From Halomonas halophila (lineage in GTDB: Bacteria; Pseudomonadota; Gammaproteobacteria; Pseudomonadales; Halomonadaceae), in NCBI GenBank assembly GCA_002433675.1, contig DJIP01000155.1, positions 1 to 12,663 of the forward strand: a stretch of DNA of 12,663 bases, read 5' to 3'. Of the stretch, positions 1-6,029 are shown one piece after another. The position numbers and the translations under genes are program-made. The notes beneath the pieces were generated by a model that was given only the letters and a program-made list of their open reading frames with translations, was not told the DNA's origin and searched no databases. The stretch's first letter is position 1, and every line of letters begins with the position of its first letter.

Positions 1-921
1 GGCAGCGGCAGCGAGCTCGGCCAGGCCCTGGTCAAGGACCCACGCATCCAGGCGGTGGGCTTCACTGGCTCGCGCAACGGCGGCACCGCCCTGCTGCGCA
101 CCGCCCAGGCACGCCCCCAGCCGATCCCGGTCTACGCCGAGATGAGCAGCATCAATCCGGTGCTGCTGCTGCCGCAGCAGCTGGAAGCCAACGCCGAGGC
201 CCTGGGCGACGCCTTCGTCTCGTCGCTGACCATGGGCGCCGGCCAGTTCTGCACCAACCCGGGGCTGATTCTGGCACTGTCCGGCGCCGCGCTTGAGCGC
301 TTCGTCGAGCAGGCCGGTGCCGCGGTACGCGAAGCCGCCCCACAGCTGATGCTGACCCCCGGCATCCACGCCGCCTACCAGCAGGGAGTCGCCCGACTCG
401 TCGACCAGCCGGGCGTCAGCCTGGTCGCCAAGGGCAAGGCCACCGGCCATCTTGCCTGCCCCTGCCAGCCGCACCTGCTGCGCACCAGCGCCAGTGACTT
501 CATCGGCAACGAGGCCCTGCATGACGAGGTCTTTGGAGCCTGCGCGCTGATCGTCGAGTGCGACACGGTGGCACAGATGCAGCAGGTGCTGACCGCGCTG
601 GAAGGCCAGTTGACCGCCACGGTCCACCTCGAGGAAGCCGACTACGCGCTGGCCGACCAGTTGCTGCCGCTGCTTGAGCGTCGCGCCGGTCGCATCCTGT
701 TCAACGGCTGGCCCACCGGCGTCGAGGTGTGCCACTCCATGGTCCATGGCGGCCCCTGGCCCTCGACCTCCGACTCGCGCACCACCTCGGTGGGCAGCGC
801 CGCGATCCAGCGCTTCCTGCGTCCGGTGTGCTACCAGGCGATGCCGGAGGCCCTGGCCCCGGACAGCCTCAAGGCCGACAACCCTCTGGGGCTGACCCGC
901 CAGGTGAACGGCAAGCGCTAA
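1..921 (+). CDS. Aldehyde dehydrogenase (NADP+), alpha-ketoglutaric semialdehyde dehydrogenase type; 5' end cut by window edge
   Basis: The frame is open from base 1 to a TAA at 919-921, giving 306 residues of a protein whose family is about 520-530 residues long; the N-terminal part lies outside the window. Visible residues begin at a GxxVGFTGS-type segment after the cofactor-binding fold. The catalytic general base is in VYAEMSSINPV (Glu at codon 47) and the nucleophile in GQFCTNPG (Cys at codon 84). These contexts are typical of the KGSADH/NADP-aldehyde dehydrogenase branch, which oxidises 2-oxoglutarate semialdehyde to 2-oxoglutarate at the end of non-phosphorylating sugar-acid, aldarate and hydroxyproline pathways in the cytoplasm. 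A strong terminator follows 78 bases downstream, so this is the last gene of a rightward unit. Substrate is inferred from the family; some members act on other aldehydes. Confidence 0.9.
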   Translation, partial: GSGSELGQALVKDPRIQAVGFTGSRNGGTALLRTAQARPQPIPVYAEMSSINPVLLLPQQLEANAEALGDAFVSSLTMGAGQFCTNPGLILALSGAALERFVEQAGAAVREAAPQLMLTPGIHAAYQQGVARLVDQPGVSLVAKGKATGHLACPCQPHLLRTSASDFIGNEALHDEVFGACALIVECDTVAQMQQVLTALEGQLTATVHLEEADYALADQLLPLLERRAGRILFNGWPTGVEVCHSMVHGGPWPSTSDSRTTSVGSAAIQRFLRPVCYQAMPEALAPDSLKADNPLGLTRQVNGKR

Positions 922-998
922 CTCAGCACTCTCTGGCTCTCTCCTTCTCAACAACAGGCAACGCCAGCCCACCGGCGTCCCTGGCGCACCATCAACGA

Positions 999-1027
999 GG
1001 CCCTCGCCACCGGCGAGGGCCTTTTTT
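999..1027 (+). terminator. Rho-independent terminator of the left aldehyde dehydrogenase gene
   Basis: A perfect 10-bp stem (GGCCCTCGCC at 999-1008, GGCGAGGGCC at 1012-1021) with a 3-base loop is followed directly by six T. A weaker hairpin, CGCCAG at 962-967 with CTGGCG at 981-986, lies just upstream. The position after the aldehyde dehydrogenase stop makes it that gene's terminator. Confidence 0.93.
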
Positions 1028-1080
1028 GATGATATCGATCTACGCTCCAGCGGGCCCAGACTCGTCGCGTCTGCCCTGAT

Positions 1081-1124
1081 ATGCCCCCAAGATGCCCCTA
1101 AGACACCCCGGAGATGCCCTTTAA
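1081..1124. repeat. Four imperfect 11-bp direct repeats upstream of the vapB-like gene
   Basis: Units start at 1081, 1092, 1103 and 1114, exactly 11 bases apart: ATGCCCCCAAG, ATGCCCCTAAG, ACACCCCGGAG, ATGCCCTTTAA. A further related CTGCCCTGAT lies at 1071-1080. The 11-base period is about one helical turn, so a protein could meet all copies on one DNA face. The array ends 55 bases before the vapB-like start codon. Function is unknown. Confidence 0.6.
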
Positions 1125-1135
1125 GGACCAAGCTC

Positions 1136-1148
1136 GCCTAGGCTAGGC
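1136..1148. promoter_or_regulatory. Inverted repeat GCCTAGGCTAGGC upstream of the vapB-like gene, possible operator
   Basis: Perfect 6-bp arms GCCTAG and CTAGGC flank one central base. The site is 30 bases upstream of the vapB-like ATG. VapB antitoxins usually repress their own promoter through palindromes at such positions, so an autoregulatory site is plausible. No convincing -35/-10 pair was identified beside it. Confidence 0.35.
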
Positions 1149-1178
1149 ACATCCTTTACATACAAGAGGCTCGCCACG

Positions 1179-1466
1179 ATGAGCAAAGGCTACGTCTTTC
1201 CATCCAACCGTTCCCAGGCGGTACGCCTGCCAGAGGCAGCCGCCTTTGCCGAGGACGCAAATAGGGGCGTTATCGTCTCCACAGCTCAAAGAGGCGCTCT
1301 CACTCCTGCCAGTGAGACCTGGGACGACGGGTTTGCCGCGGAGGGAGCGGGCGAAGGCTTCATGGAGGATCGTGGGCAACCAGGCCTCTCGCCCGACCCT
1401 TCTGCTCGACATCATGAACCAAAAAAAGCGCCTGACCCGGGCGATATGCCGTCGGACAGGCGCTGA
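1179..1466 (+). CDS. VapB-like (AbrB-fold) antitoxin, orphan and probably decaying
   Basis: The 95-residue product starts MSKGYVFPSNRSQAVRLP, the start typical of one group of VapB antitoxins. The first part (about residues 1-45) should form the swapped-hairpin DNA-binding domain. An AGAGG ribosome site lies 9 bases before the ATG. From residue 26 on, the protein still lines up without gaps to the usual VapB pattern as I remember it (TPASETWDDGF where TPAGESWDxWF is usual, then a FMxxRxQP toxin-binding segment). After about residue 67 it becomes unrelated sequence that reads through the tctA terminator and stops inside it. Such antitoxins are usually about 75-80 residues and are followed at once by a PIN-domain VapC toxin; no vapC is present. 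I infer an antitoxin remnant with a frameshifted or replaced C-terminus. Whether it is still expressed cannot be told. Confidence 0.6.
   Translation: MSKGYVFPSNRSQAVRLPEAAAFAEDANRGVIVSTAQRGALTPASETWDDGFAAEGAGEGFMEDRGQPGLSPDPSARHHEPKKAPDPGDMPSDRR
1421..1464 (-). terminator. Rho-independent terminator of the rraA-tctCBA operon
   Basis: Read on the minus strand, AGCGCCTG (1464-1457) pairs with CAGGCGCT (1434-1427), an 8-bp perfect stem with a 22-base loop, followed by a run of T (complement of the seven A at 1421-1427). It begins 32 bases after the tctA stop codon. The same bases form the 3' end of the vapB-like reading frame on the other strand. Confidence 0.88.
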
Positions 1467-1495
1467 AGTTTCCTGCTCTGGAATCTGTACGGGCC

Positions 1496-3025
1496 TCAGG
1501 TCGTGTTCTGGCTACCCTTCAACTGCACCGGCTTGCGGATCGCCAGGAAGTACACAAAGACCCCGGTCAGCACGATGAAGAACAGACTATCGGGCTGGGT
1601 CACGAAGACCGTCAGGTCGCCGTTGGACAGGGTCAGGGAACGGCGCAGGTATTCCTCGAGGCCCGGGCCGAGGATAAAGCCGAGCAGCAGCGTTACCACC
1701 GGATAGCCGTGCTTTCTTAGATAGAAGGCCAGCACCCCCATGACCAGCGTCATCATCATCTGGAAGGTCGAGTAGGTCGCCACGTAGCTGCCCACCACCG
1801 CCAGCATGGCGATCGAGCCGAACAGCACATCACGGCGAATGCGCACGATACGGATAAAGTACGGGCCGAGCAGGTACATGGTCAGCGGAATCAGGATCAG
1901 CGCGCTGAAGATCAGCGCCGCCAGCATGGGTGCGATCAGTCCGGCCTGGGATTCCATCAGCTGCGGCCCCGGCTGGATGCCGTTGATGACCAGCACGCCG
2001 AGCACGATGGCGGTGATCGGGTCGCCCGGGATACCAAAGGTCAACATGGGCACCAGGGCGCCGCCGCAGACCGCGTTGTTGGCACTTTCCGCCGCCGCGA
2101 TCCCCTGGGGATTGCCCTTGCCGAAGCTATCCGGCTCACGCGAGGTACGCACCGCTTCCACGTAGGCCAGAAAGCCCCCCATCGAGCCCCCGGCCCCGGG
2201 CAGCGTGCCCACCAGATAGCCGATGGTGGAAGACTTCAGATAGCAGGCCGCGCCGATACGACGGATCGCCGAGCGTGACGGGATAAAGTCGCGGCGACGA
2301 ATCTTCGCCACTCCCTTGAGCTTATCGCGAATGGCCTTGGCCTTGTCGTTCTCGGCCAACTGGGTCAACAGCTCACTGATGGCGAAGGTACCGATGATCA
2401 CCGGCATCAGGTCGATCCCCGCCGCCAGGTCACCCATGCCGAAGCTGAATCGGGCCACCGGCACCATGGCGTCGAGCCCCACGGTGGCAAGCATCAGCCC
2501 CAGACAGGCGGCGATGGCCGCACGGCGGACGTTGCCCCGCTGGGCGATGACGATGACGATCAGCGCAAACAGGATCAGCGCGCACTTGCCGGTGGTCTGC
2601 ACCAGCAGCGACAGGTCGGCGATCAAGGGCGCCAGCAGCACCAGCAGCACCGCCCCGAACACGCCGCCGATCATCGAGGCGAAGGAGGCATGGCCCAGCG
2701 CCAGAGGCCCTTCGCCGCGCTGCTGCATCGGGTAGCCTTCCAGCGCGGTCATCATCGACGAGGGAGCGCCGGGAATATTGATGGTGGTGGCGGTGATGCT
2801 GCCACCGCACATGCCGGCCATATAGATGCTGGCACAGGCCATCAATGCCGTGGTCACGTCCAGGCTGTAGGTCAGCGGCAGCAATAGCGCCAGCGCCAGG
2901 GTTGCGGTCAGGCCGGGAATCGCCGAGAACACGGTGCCGATCAGAAAGCCGGCCACCACGTAGAACAGTACCGAGGGATTGAGCAGCAAGCCGAAGCTCG
3001 CCAGCACCTGGGTCAGGAAGTCCAT
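1496..3025 (-). CDS. tctA: Tripartite tricarboxylate transporter large permease, TctA family
   Basis: The 509-residue product has the full length of TctA, the large membrane subunit (about 12 helices) of the sodium-driven tripartite tricarboxylate transporters. It works in the inner membrane with TctB and takes substrate from the periplasmic binding protein TctC. The sequence is hydrophobic throughout and has the family signatures: GGSITATTINIPGAPSS at about 74-90 with the glycine/proline-rich SAIPGLTATLALALLLPLT just before it, GTLPGAGGSMGGFLAYVEA at about 273-291, and GGALVPMLTFGIPGDP at about 321-336. The ATG has a GGGGGTGA ribosome site 3-10 bases upstream. It is the last gene of the leftward operon, 62 bases after tctB, and ends in a terminator. 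Family assignment is firm; the substrate (a carboxylate, possibly a sugar acid) is unknown. Confidence 0.96.
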   Translation of the reverse strand: MDFLTQVLASFGLLLNPSVLFYVVAGFLIGTVFSAIPGLTATLALALLLPLTYSLDVTTALMACASIYMAGMCGGSITATTINIPGAPSSMMTALEGYPMQQRGEGPLALGHASFASMIGGVFGAVLLVLLAPLIADLSLLVQTTGKCALILFALIVIVIAQRGNVRRAAIAACLGLMLATVGLDAMVPVARFSFGMGDLAAGIDLMPVIIGTFAISELLTQLAENDKAKAIRDKLKGVAKIRRRDFIPSRSAIRRIGAACYLKSSTIGYLVGTLPGAGGSMGGFLAYVEAVRTSREPDSFGKGNPQGIAAAESANNAVCGGALVPMLTFGIPGDPITAIVLGVLVINGIQPGPQLMESQAGLIAPMLAALIFSALILIPLTMYLLGPYFIRIVRIRRDVLFGSIAMLAVVGSYVATYSTFQMMMTLVMGVLAFYLRKHGYPVVTLLLGFILGPGLEEYLRRSLTLSNGDLTVFVTQPDSLFFIVLTGVFVYFLAIRKPVQLKGSQNTT

Positions 3026-3087
3026 GGGTCACCCCCGGCGTGTCGCCCGGCAGCGAGCGCCGAGCAGTTTGCATCAGTCGTCATGGC

Positions 3088-3615
3088 TCACCCCCAGAGT
3101 GTCGGTAGACGGACATTGAAGACCTGGTTGAACAGCACGAAGCCCACCGCGGTGATGGCCAGCGAGATCAGGGCCTTGCTCAACCACTTATCGAGCCCCG
3201 AGAACAGCAGCATCACTCCCAGTACATAGACCAGGGTGGACAGCACGTAGCCGAGTGACTGAAACATCAGCACATAGACCAGAGTCGCCAGCATCAGGGT
3301 CAGCTCAGGCGAGAGACGACGGCCCTGGGGCCCATCGCCTTCATTGGCCGCGTCGCCCCGATCCAGGGCAGCGGCGCTGCGCACAGAGGACCACCACTGC
3401 AGCACGCACAGCACGGTGGCCAGCACACCGATCAGCAACGGAAAGAAGGATGGCGTCAGCTTGCCGGCCTCCAGCGGAGGACCCATCGCCAGACCACCGA
3501 TCAGGTAGCCCAGCGCCAGCAGCGCCAGCACGCCGTGGAAACGGATCGCGCCACCACCAGAGCCAAGGCCAAAGCCAAGCGCACGCGCCAGCAGAGATGA
3601 AGATGAACGAGACAT
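3088..3615 (-). CDS. tctB: Tripartite tricarboxylate transporter small permease, TctB family
   Basis: The 175-residue product fits TctB, the small, poorly conserved membrane subunit with four helices. Hydrophobic segments are visible at about residues 26-45 (FHGVLALLALGYLIGGLAMG), 55-72 (FFPLLIGVLATVLCVLQW), 105-140 (two helices around a GYVLSTLVYVLGVMLLF segment) and 148-165. The KLTPSFFPLLIGVL segment after the first helix is the characteristic TctB pattern of a proline-aromatic run. The cytoplasmic loop at about residues 75-100 is charged. A GAGAGAGG ribosome site lies 7 bases upstream of the ATG. The gene sits between tctC (178 bases upstream, with two stem-loops) and tctA, which confirms the assignment. 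Confidence 0.9.
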   Translation of the reverse strand: MSRSSSSLLARALGFGLGSGGGAIRFHGVLALLALGYLIGGLAMGPPLEAGKLTPSFFPLLIGVLATVLCVLQWWSSVRSAAALDRGDAANEGDGPQGRRLSPELTLMLATLVYVLMFQSLGYVLSTLVYVLGVMLLFSGLDKWLSKALISLAITAVGFVLFNQVFNVRLPTLWG

Positions 3616-3681
3616 GCGAAACCTCTCTCGGCCCCCAATGACGGGAGACCGACAACACAGTGTTCGTTGGAAGGGAAGTGA

Positions 3682-3773
3682 AGCGGGCCGGCAGAGGCAG
3701 GTGCTCTACCCGCCCGCTCCAGATGATGGCAGGAGGCGGAAAGTCGCCGTTCGACAGTCAGGCGCTTTCCGCC
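3682..3773 (-). other. Two consecutive stem-loops in the tctC-tctB gap
   Basis: On the transcribed strand the first stem-loop after tctC pairs 3765-3773 with 3735-3743 (GGCGGAAAG type arms, 9 bp), extended by a further 4-bp pairing (3761-3764 with 3745-3748) past one bulged base. The second pairs GCCCGCT at 3712-3718 with AGCGGGC at 3682-3688 (7 bp). Neither is followed by a T run, so they are not ordinary terminators. In many binding-protein operons such structures protect the binding-protein mRNA and lower permease expression; that role here is inferred. Confidence 0.55.
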
Positions 3774-3793
3774 CCGGACCTTACACCCCGGAC

Positions 3794-4813
3794 TTACAGG
3801 TCCAGCTCATCCATGGCGGCGAAGGTCCGCTCCTGGTAGCTGCCGATCCAGTCGTTGACTTCCTCGCTGCCGAGCCAGCCCGGGGTGACACCGATACTGG
3901 TGACCCACTCTTGGAACTCGTCGCTCTGGTAAGCCTCGTGGTAGGTCGACTCCAGGGTCTCGATGGCGTCTTCCGGGGTATTGGCCGGCGCCGCCAGCAC
4001 GATGAAGCTGCCGGTCTCGAGATCCACGCCGAACTCGGAGATCGGCGGCACCTCGGGATAAGCCGGGTTCTGCGAACCGGACAGCTCGACCACGCCAAGC
4101 GCATCCCCCGAGGACAGGATCCCGGAGAAGTCACCCAGGCTAGAGATGGCGGCGTCGATCTCGCCGGACAGCAGCGCCTCGGCCTCAGCGGTGGACGACC
4201 CCGGATAGGAGATCACGTTAAAGGTGACCCCGGTGGCCGCCTCCAGGCGACGTACCGCCAGGTAGGGACCAGAGCCCTGGGGCGCCACCCCGATGCGCAC
4301 CGTGCCGGGGTTTTCCTCGGCCGCCTCGATCAGCTCCTCGTAGGAGGTGAAGCCCGACTGCTTGGACACCACGATGGCGTCGGCTTCCTGGGTCACGCGG
4401 GCGAACGGCTCGAGCTTGTCCAGCGAGTAGCCGGGCACCATGTTGCCCCGCGGCAGGGTGACGACGCTGTCGTAGGTCAGCACACCGATGGTATGGCCGT
4501 CGGGGCGAGCCTTGGCCAGCTGCATCAGGCCGGTGGCGGTCACCGCCCCGCCGATGTTCTCGACGTAGATCGAGGTCGGCAGCGACTGCTCGGCCAGGTT
4601 GCTGATCTTGCGCGAGATGGCATCCGCGCCGCCGCCGGCAGGCCAGGGCACGATCATGCGGATGTCACGCTGAGGGAAATCCGCCTGGGCCGTCGGCACG
4701 GCGACGACCGCGGCCAGCGCCACACCGGCCAGGGTAGCGCCGGTCGCGCCCTTGATCAGGCGCTTGCGCAGGGTCGTGCTGAGGGTGGCGTTAAGGGGAG
4801 TGAGAGCAAACAT
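3794..4813 (-). CDS. tctC: Tripartite tricarboxylate transporter substrate-binding protein, TctC/Bug family
   Basis: The 339-residue product is a secreted binding protein of the Bug/TctC family that captures a carboxylate in the periplasm and hands it to TctAB. A signal peptide is clear: basic RKRLIKG at 16-22, hydrophobic core to about 39, and a likely cleavage site after TAQA at 44. Its n-region is longer than usual, but the start is supported by a CAGGAG site 6 bases upstream and no later in-frame ATG fits. The mature N-terminus DFPQRDIRMIVPWPAGGGAD is the family hallmark, with the GGGAD turn contacting the ligand carboxylate. The mature chain is rich in Asp and Glu, as in halophiles. It is second in the operon, 75 bases after the rraA-like gene. 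Substrate unknown. Confidence 0.95.
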   Translation of the reverse strand: MFALTPLNATLSTTLRKRLIKGATGATLAGVALAAVVAVPTAQADFPQRDIRMIVPWPAGGGADAISRKISNLAEQSLPTSIYVENIGGAVTATGLMQLAKARPDGHTIGVLTYDSVVTLPRGNMVPGYSLDKLEPFARVTQEADAIVVSKQSGFTSYEELIEAAEENPGTVRIGVAPQGSGPYLAVRRLEAATGVTFNVISYPGSSTAEAEALLSGEIDAAISSLGDFSGILSSGDALGVVELSGSQNPAYPEVPPISEFGVDLETGSFIVLAAPANTPEDAIETLESTYHEAYQSDEFQEWVTSIGVTPGWLGSEEVNDWIGSYQERTFAAMDELDL

Positions 4814-4888
4814 GGCGACTCCTGGAATTATTTTGTGATTGTGTGGGGATAGATGAGGCGGCGCTTGTCTGGCCGCGCGACTCCTGCT

Positions 4889-5635
4889 TCAGCCGCGAGA
4901 CTTCTGCTCGCGTAGGTAGGCCTGGTATTCCTCCTGGGCCTGTTCGTTCGGCGGATAAAGACCGATGACCGCCGCGCCGTTGTTGACCTTGTCCAGCACG
5001 TAGGCTTCGAAGGCCTCCATGCCACTGGCTTCTTCGGCGATCTCGTCGGCCAGCTCGAGCGGCACCACCATGACGCCGTCGCCGTCGCCGACCAGCACGT
5101 CGCCGGGATAGACCGGCACGCCGCCACAGCCGATGGGCTGCTGGATGTCCACCGCGTGGTGCTTGGTCAGGTTGGTCGGGGCGCTGGGCTTGGTGCAGAA
5201 CACCGGCATCGACATGCTCTCGGCGTACTCCGAGTCACGCACACCGGCGTCCGACACGAAGCCCGCACATTCGCGCACCTGCAGGCGGGTCAGCAGGATG
5301 CTGCCGGCACTCGCGGCGCTGGCATCCTGACGGCAGTCGGATACCAGTACGCGGCCAGGCGGCACACTTTCCACCGCCAGACGCTGCGGGTGCTCCGGAT
5401 CGCGGAAGGCGGCCACCACGTCCAGGTCTTCGCGGGCCGGGATATAGCGCAGGGTATAGGCCTGCCCCACCATCTTGACCTGGCTTGAGTTCATGCGACC
5501 GACGTTCTGGATATAGGTGTTCTTCAGACCCCGCTTGTGCAGCAGGGTGTGCAGCGACGCCGTCGAAGCCCGCATCAGTCGCTCGCGGGTCAGGTTGGAC
5601 AGCTCTGCGTGGGGGTAATCGTTGATGATGCTCAT
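4889..5635 (-). CDS. RraA family protein (HMG/CHA-aldolase or oxaloacetate-decarboxylase type fold)
   Basis: The 248-residue product belongs to the RraA/4-hydroxy-4-methyl-2-oxoglutarate aldolase family. Family landmarks are GRVLVSDCR at about 94-102, a GFVSDAGVRDSEY segment whose Arg133-Asp134-x-Glu136 forms the usual substrate and metal site, and a C-terminal GDVLVGDGDGVMVVP at 178-192. Classical E. coli RraA inhibits RNase E and is about 160 residues; this longer version is the kind found in sugar-acid and carboxylate operons, where retro-aldol cleavage or decarboxylation of a 2-oxo acid is more likely. It is the first gene of the operon with tctCBA, so I infer an enzyme acting on the imported compound or its product. 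The ATG has a GGCGGAG ribosome site and a good promoter upstream. The exact reaction is not known. Confidence 0.85.
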   Translation of the reverse strand: MSIINDYPHAELSNLTRERLMRASTASLHTLLHKRGLKNTYIQNVGRMNSSQVKMVGQAYTLRYIPAREDLDVVAAFRDPEHPQRLAVESVPPGRVLVSDCRQDASAASAGSILLTRLQVRECAGFVSDAGVRDSEYAESMSMPVFCTKPSAPTNLTKHHAVDIQQPIGCGGVPVYPGDVLVGDGDGVMVVPLELADEIAEEASGMEAFEAYVLDKVNNGAAVIGLYPPNEQAQEEYQAYLREQKSRG

Positions 5636-5681
5636 GGGCTCCGCCTATCGCTGGCTAACTGGGTTGTGCGTTGACGGAGTC

Positions 5682-5710
5682 ACTATAGGAAGCGTCGGAT
5701 GGCTTTTCAA
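5682..5710 (-). promoter_or_regulatory. Sigma70-type promoter of the rraA-tctCBA operon
   Basis: On the minus strand, TTGAAA (5710-5705) and TATAGT (5687-5682) are separated by exactly 17 bases. Each box matches the consensus at five of six positions or near it. Transcription would start near 5675, leaving a leader of about 40 bases before the rraA ATG. Confidence 0.72.
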
Positions 5711-5799
5711 ACAACTTTTTACAACTTGGCTTTCATCTTGACCTACACACGACACCCGAGACCATATCGAGAGCCCAAAACAGTCCACTTAATCGTCTA

Positions 5800-5817
5800 T
5801 TTTCAATTATTTGAAAA
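5800..5817. promoter_or_regulatory. Inverted repeat TTTTCAATTATTTGAAAA, candidate operator
   Basis: Perfect 7-bp arms flank a 4-base centre. It lies about 90 bases upstream of the rraA -35 box and between the divergent genes, a place suited to an activator or a shared regulator site. It has no T run to act as a terminator. The regulator is not encoded in the visible left locus. Confidence 0.5.
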
Positions 5818-5854
5818 ACAACGCCCACTCAAGACCGATCAATATGCCTGCTCC

Positions 5855-5870
5855 TTAGACATAGGTCTAA
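5855..5870. promoter_or_regulatory. Inverted repeat TTAGACATAGGTCTAA, candidate operator for kduD
   Basis: Perfect 6-bp arms (TTAGAC, GTCTAA) flank ATAG. The right arm overlaps a TCTAAT box that could be the kduD -10 element. The 6-4-6 layout suits a dimeric repressor. Which protein binds is unknown. Confidence 0.5.
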
Positions 5871-6029
5871 TAAGAAAGAATTTGTCTTTAAAAGGTACAA
5901 GGTGTGGTCGAGACGGAGCACTGCCATCCCCACGATGTCCCTGCCCGGCCTTCCCCGCGCCTGGGATGCCCACTAGGCTGGTAGCCCCCGTTGCGATACA
6001 TGCCCGTTCGACCACTCAGGAGACTCTCG

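Larger units (their letters stand above)
5636..6029. other. AT-rich divergent intergenic region between the rraA-like gene and kduD
   Basis: This 394-base stretch has no convincing gene. Bases 5690-5890 are much richer in A and T than the flanks. It holds the rraA promoter at 5682-5710, inverted repeats at 5800-5817 and 5855-5870, and GC-rich leader sequence of kduD at 5895-6029. A TCTAAT (5866-5871) matching a -10 box at five of six positions overlaps the second inverted repeat and could serve kduD, but no good -35 box precedes it. An open frame that begins at 5699 and overlaps kduD in another frame looks like chance. Confidence 0.7.

Noticed and set aside
1081..1124. CRISPR array
   Set aside because: The units are 11 bases with no spacers; this is a short tandem repeat.
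1396..1419. Possible vapC toxin start (TLLLDIMN in the +1 frame)
   Set aside because: Too short and too weak to call; the next bases form the tctA terminator and no PIN-domain acidic residues follow.
3614..4852. Long open frame on the plus strand opposite tctC, 412 residues
   Set aside because: It is antisense to a full, well-recognised binding-protein gene; its product is Gly/Arg/His-rich without known motifs, which is usual for antisense frames in GC-rich DNA.
5991..6029. Longer N-terminus for the kduD-like protein (13 extra residues)
   Set aside because: No ribosome site precedes 5991, while CAGGAG is well placed for 6030, and KduD proteins start as in the shorter form.
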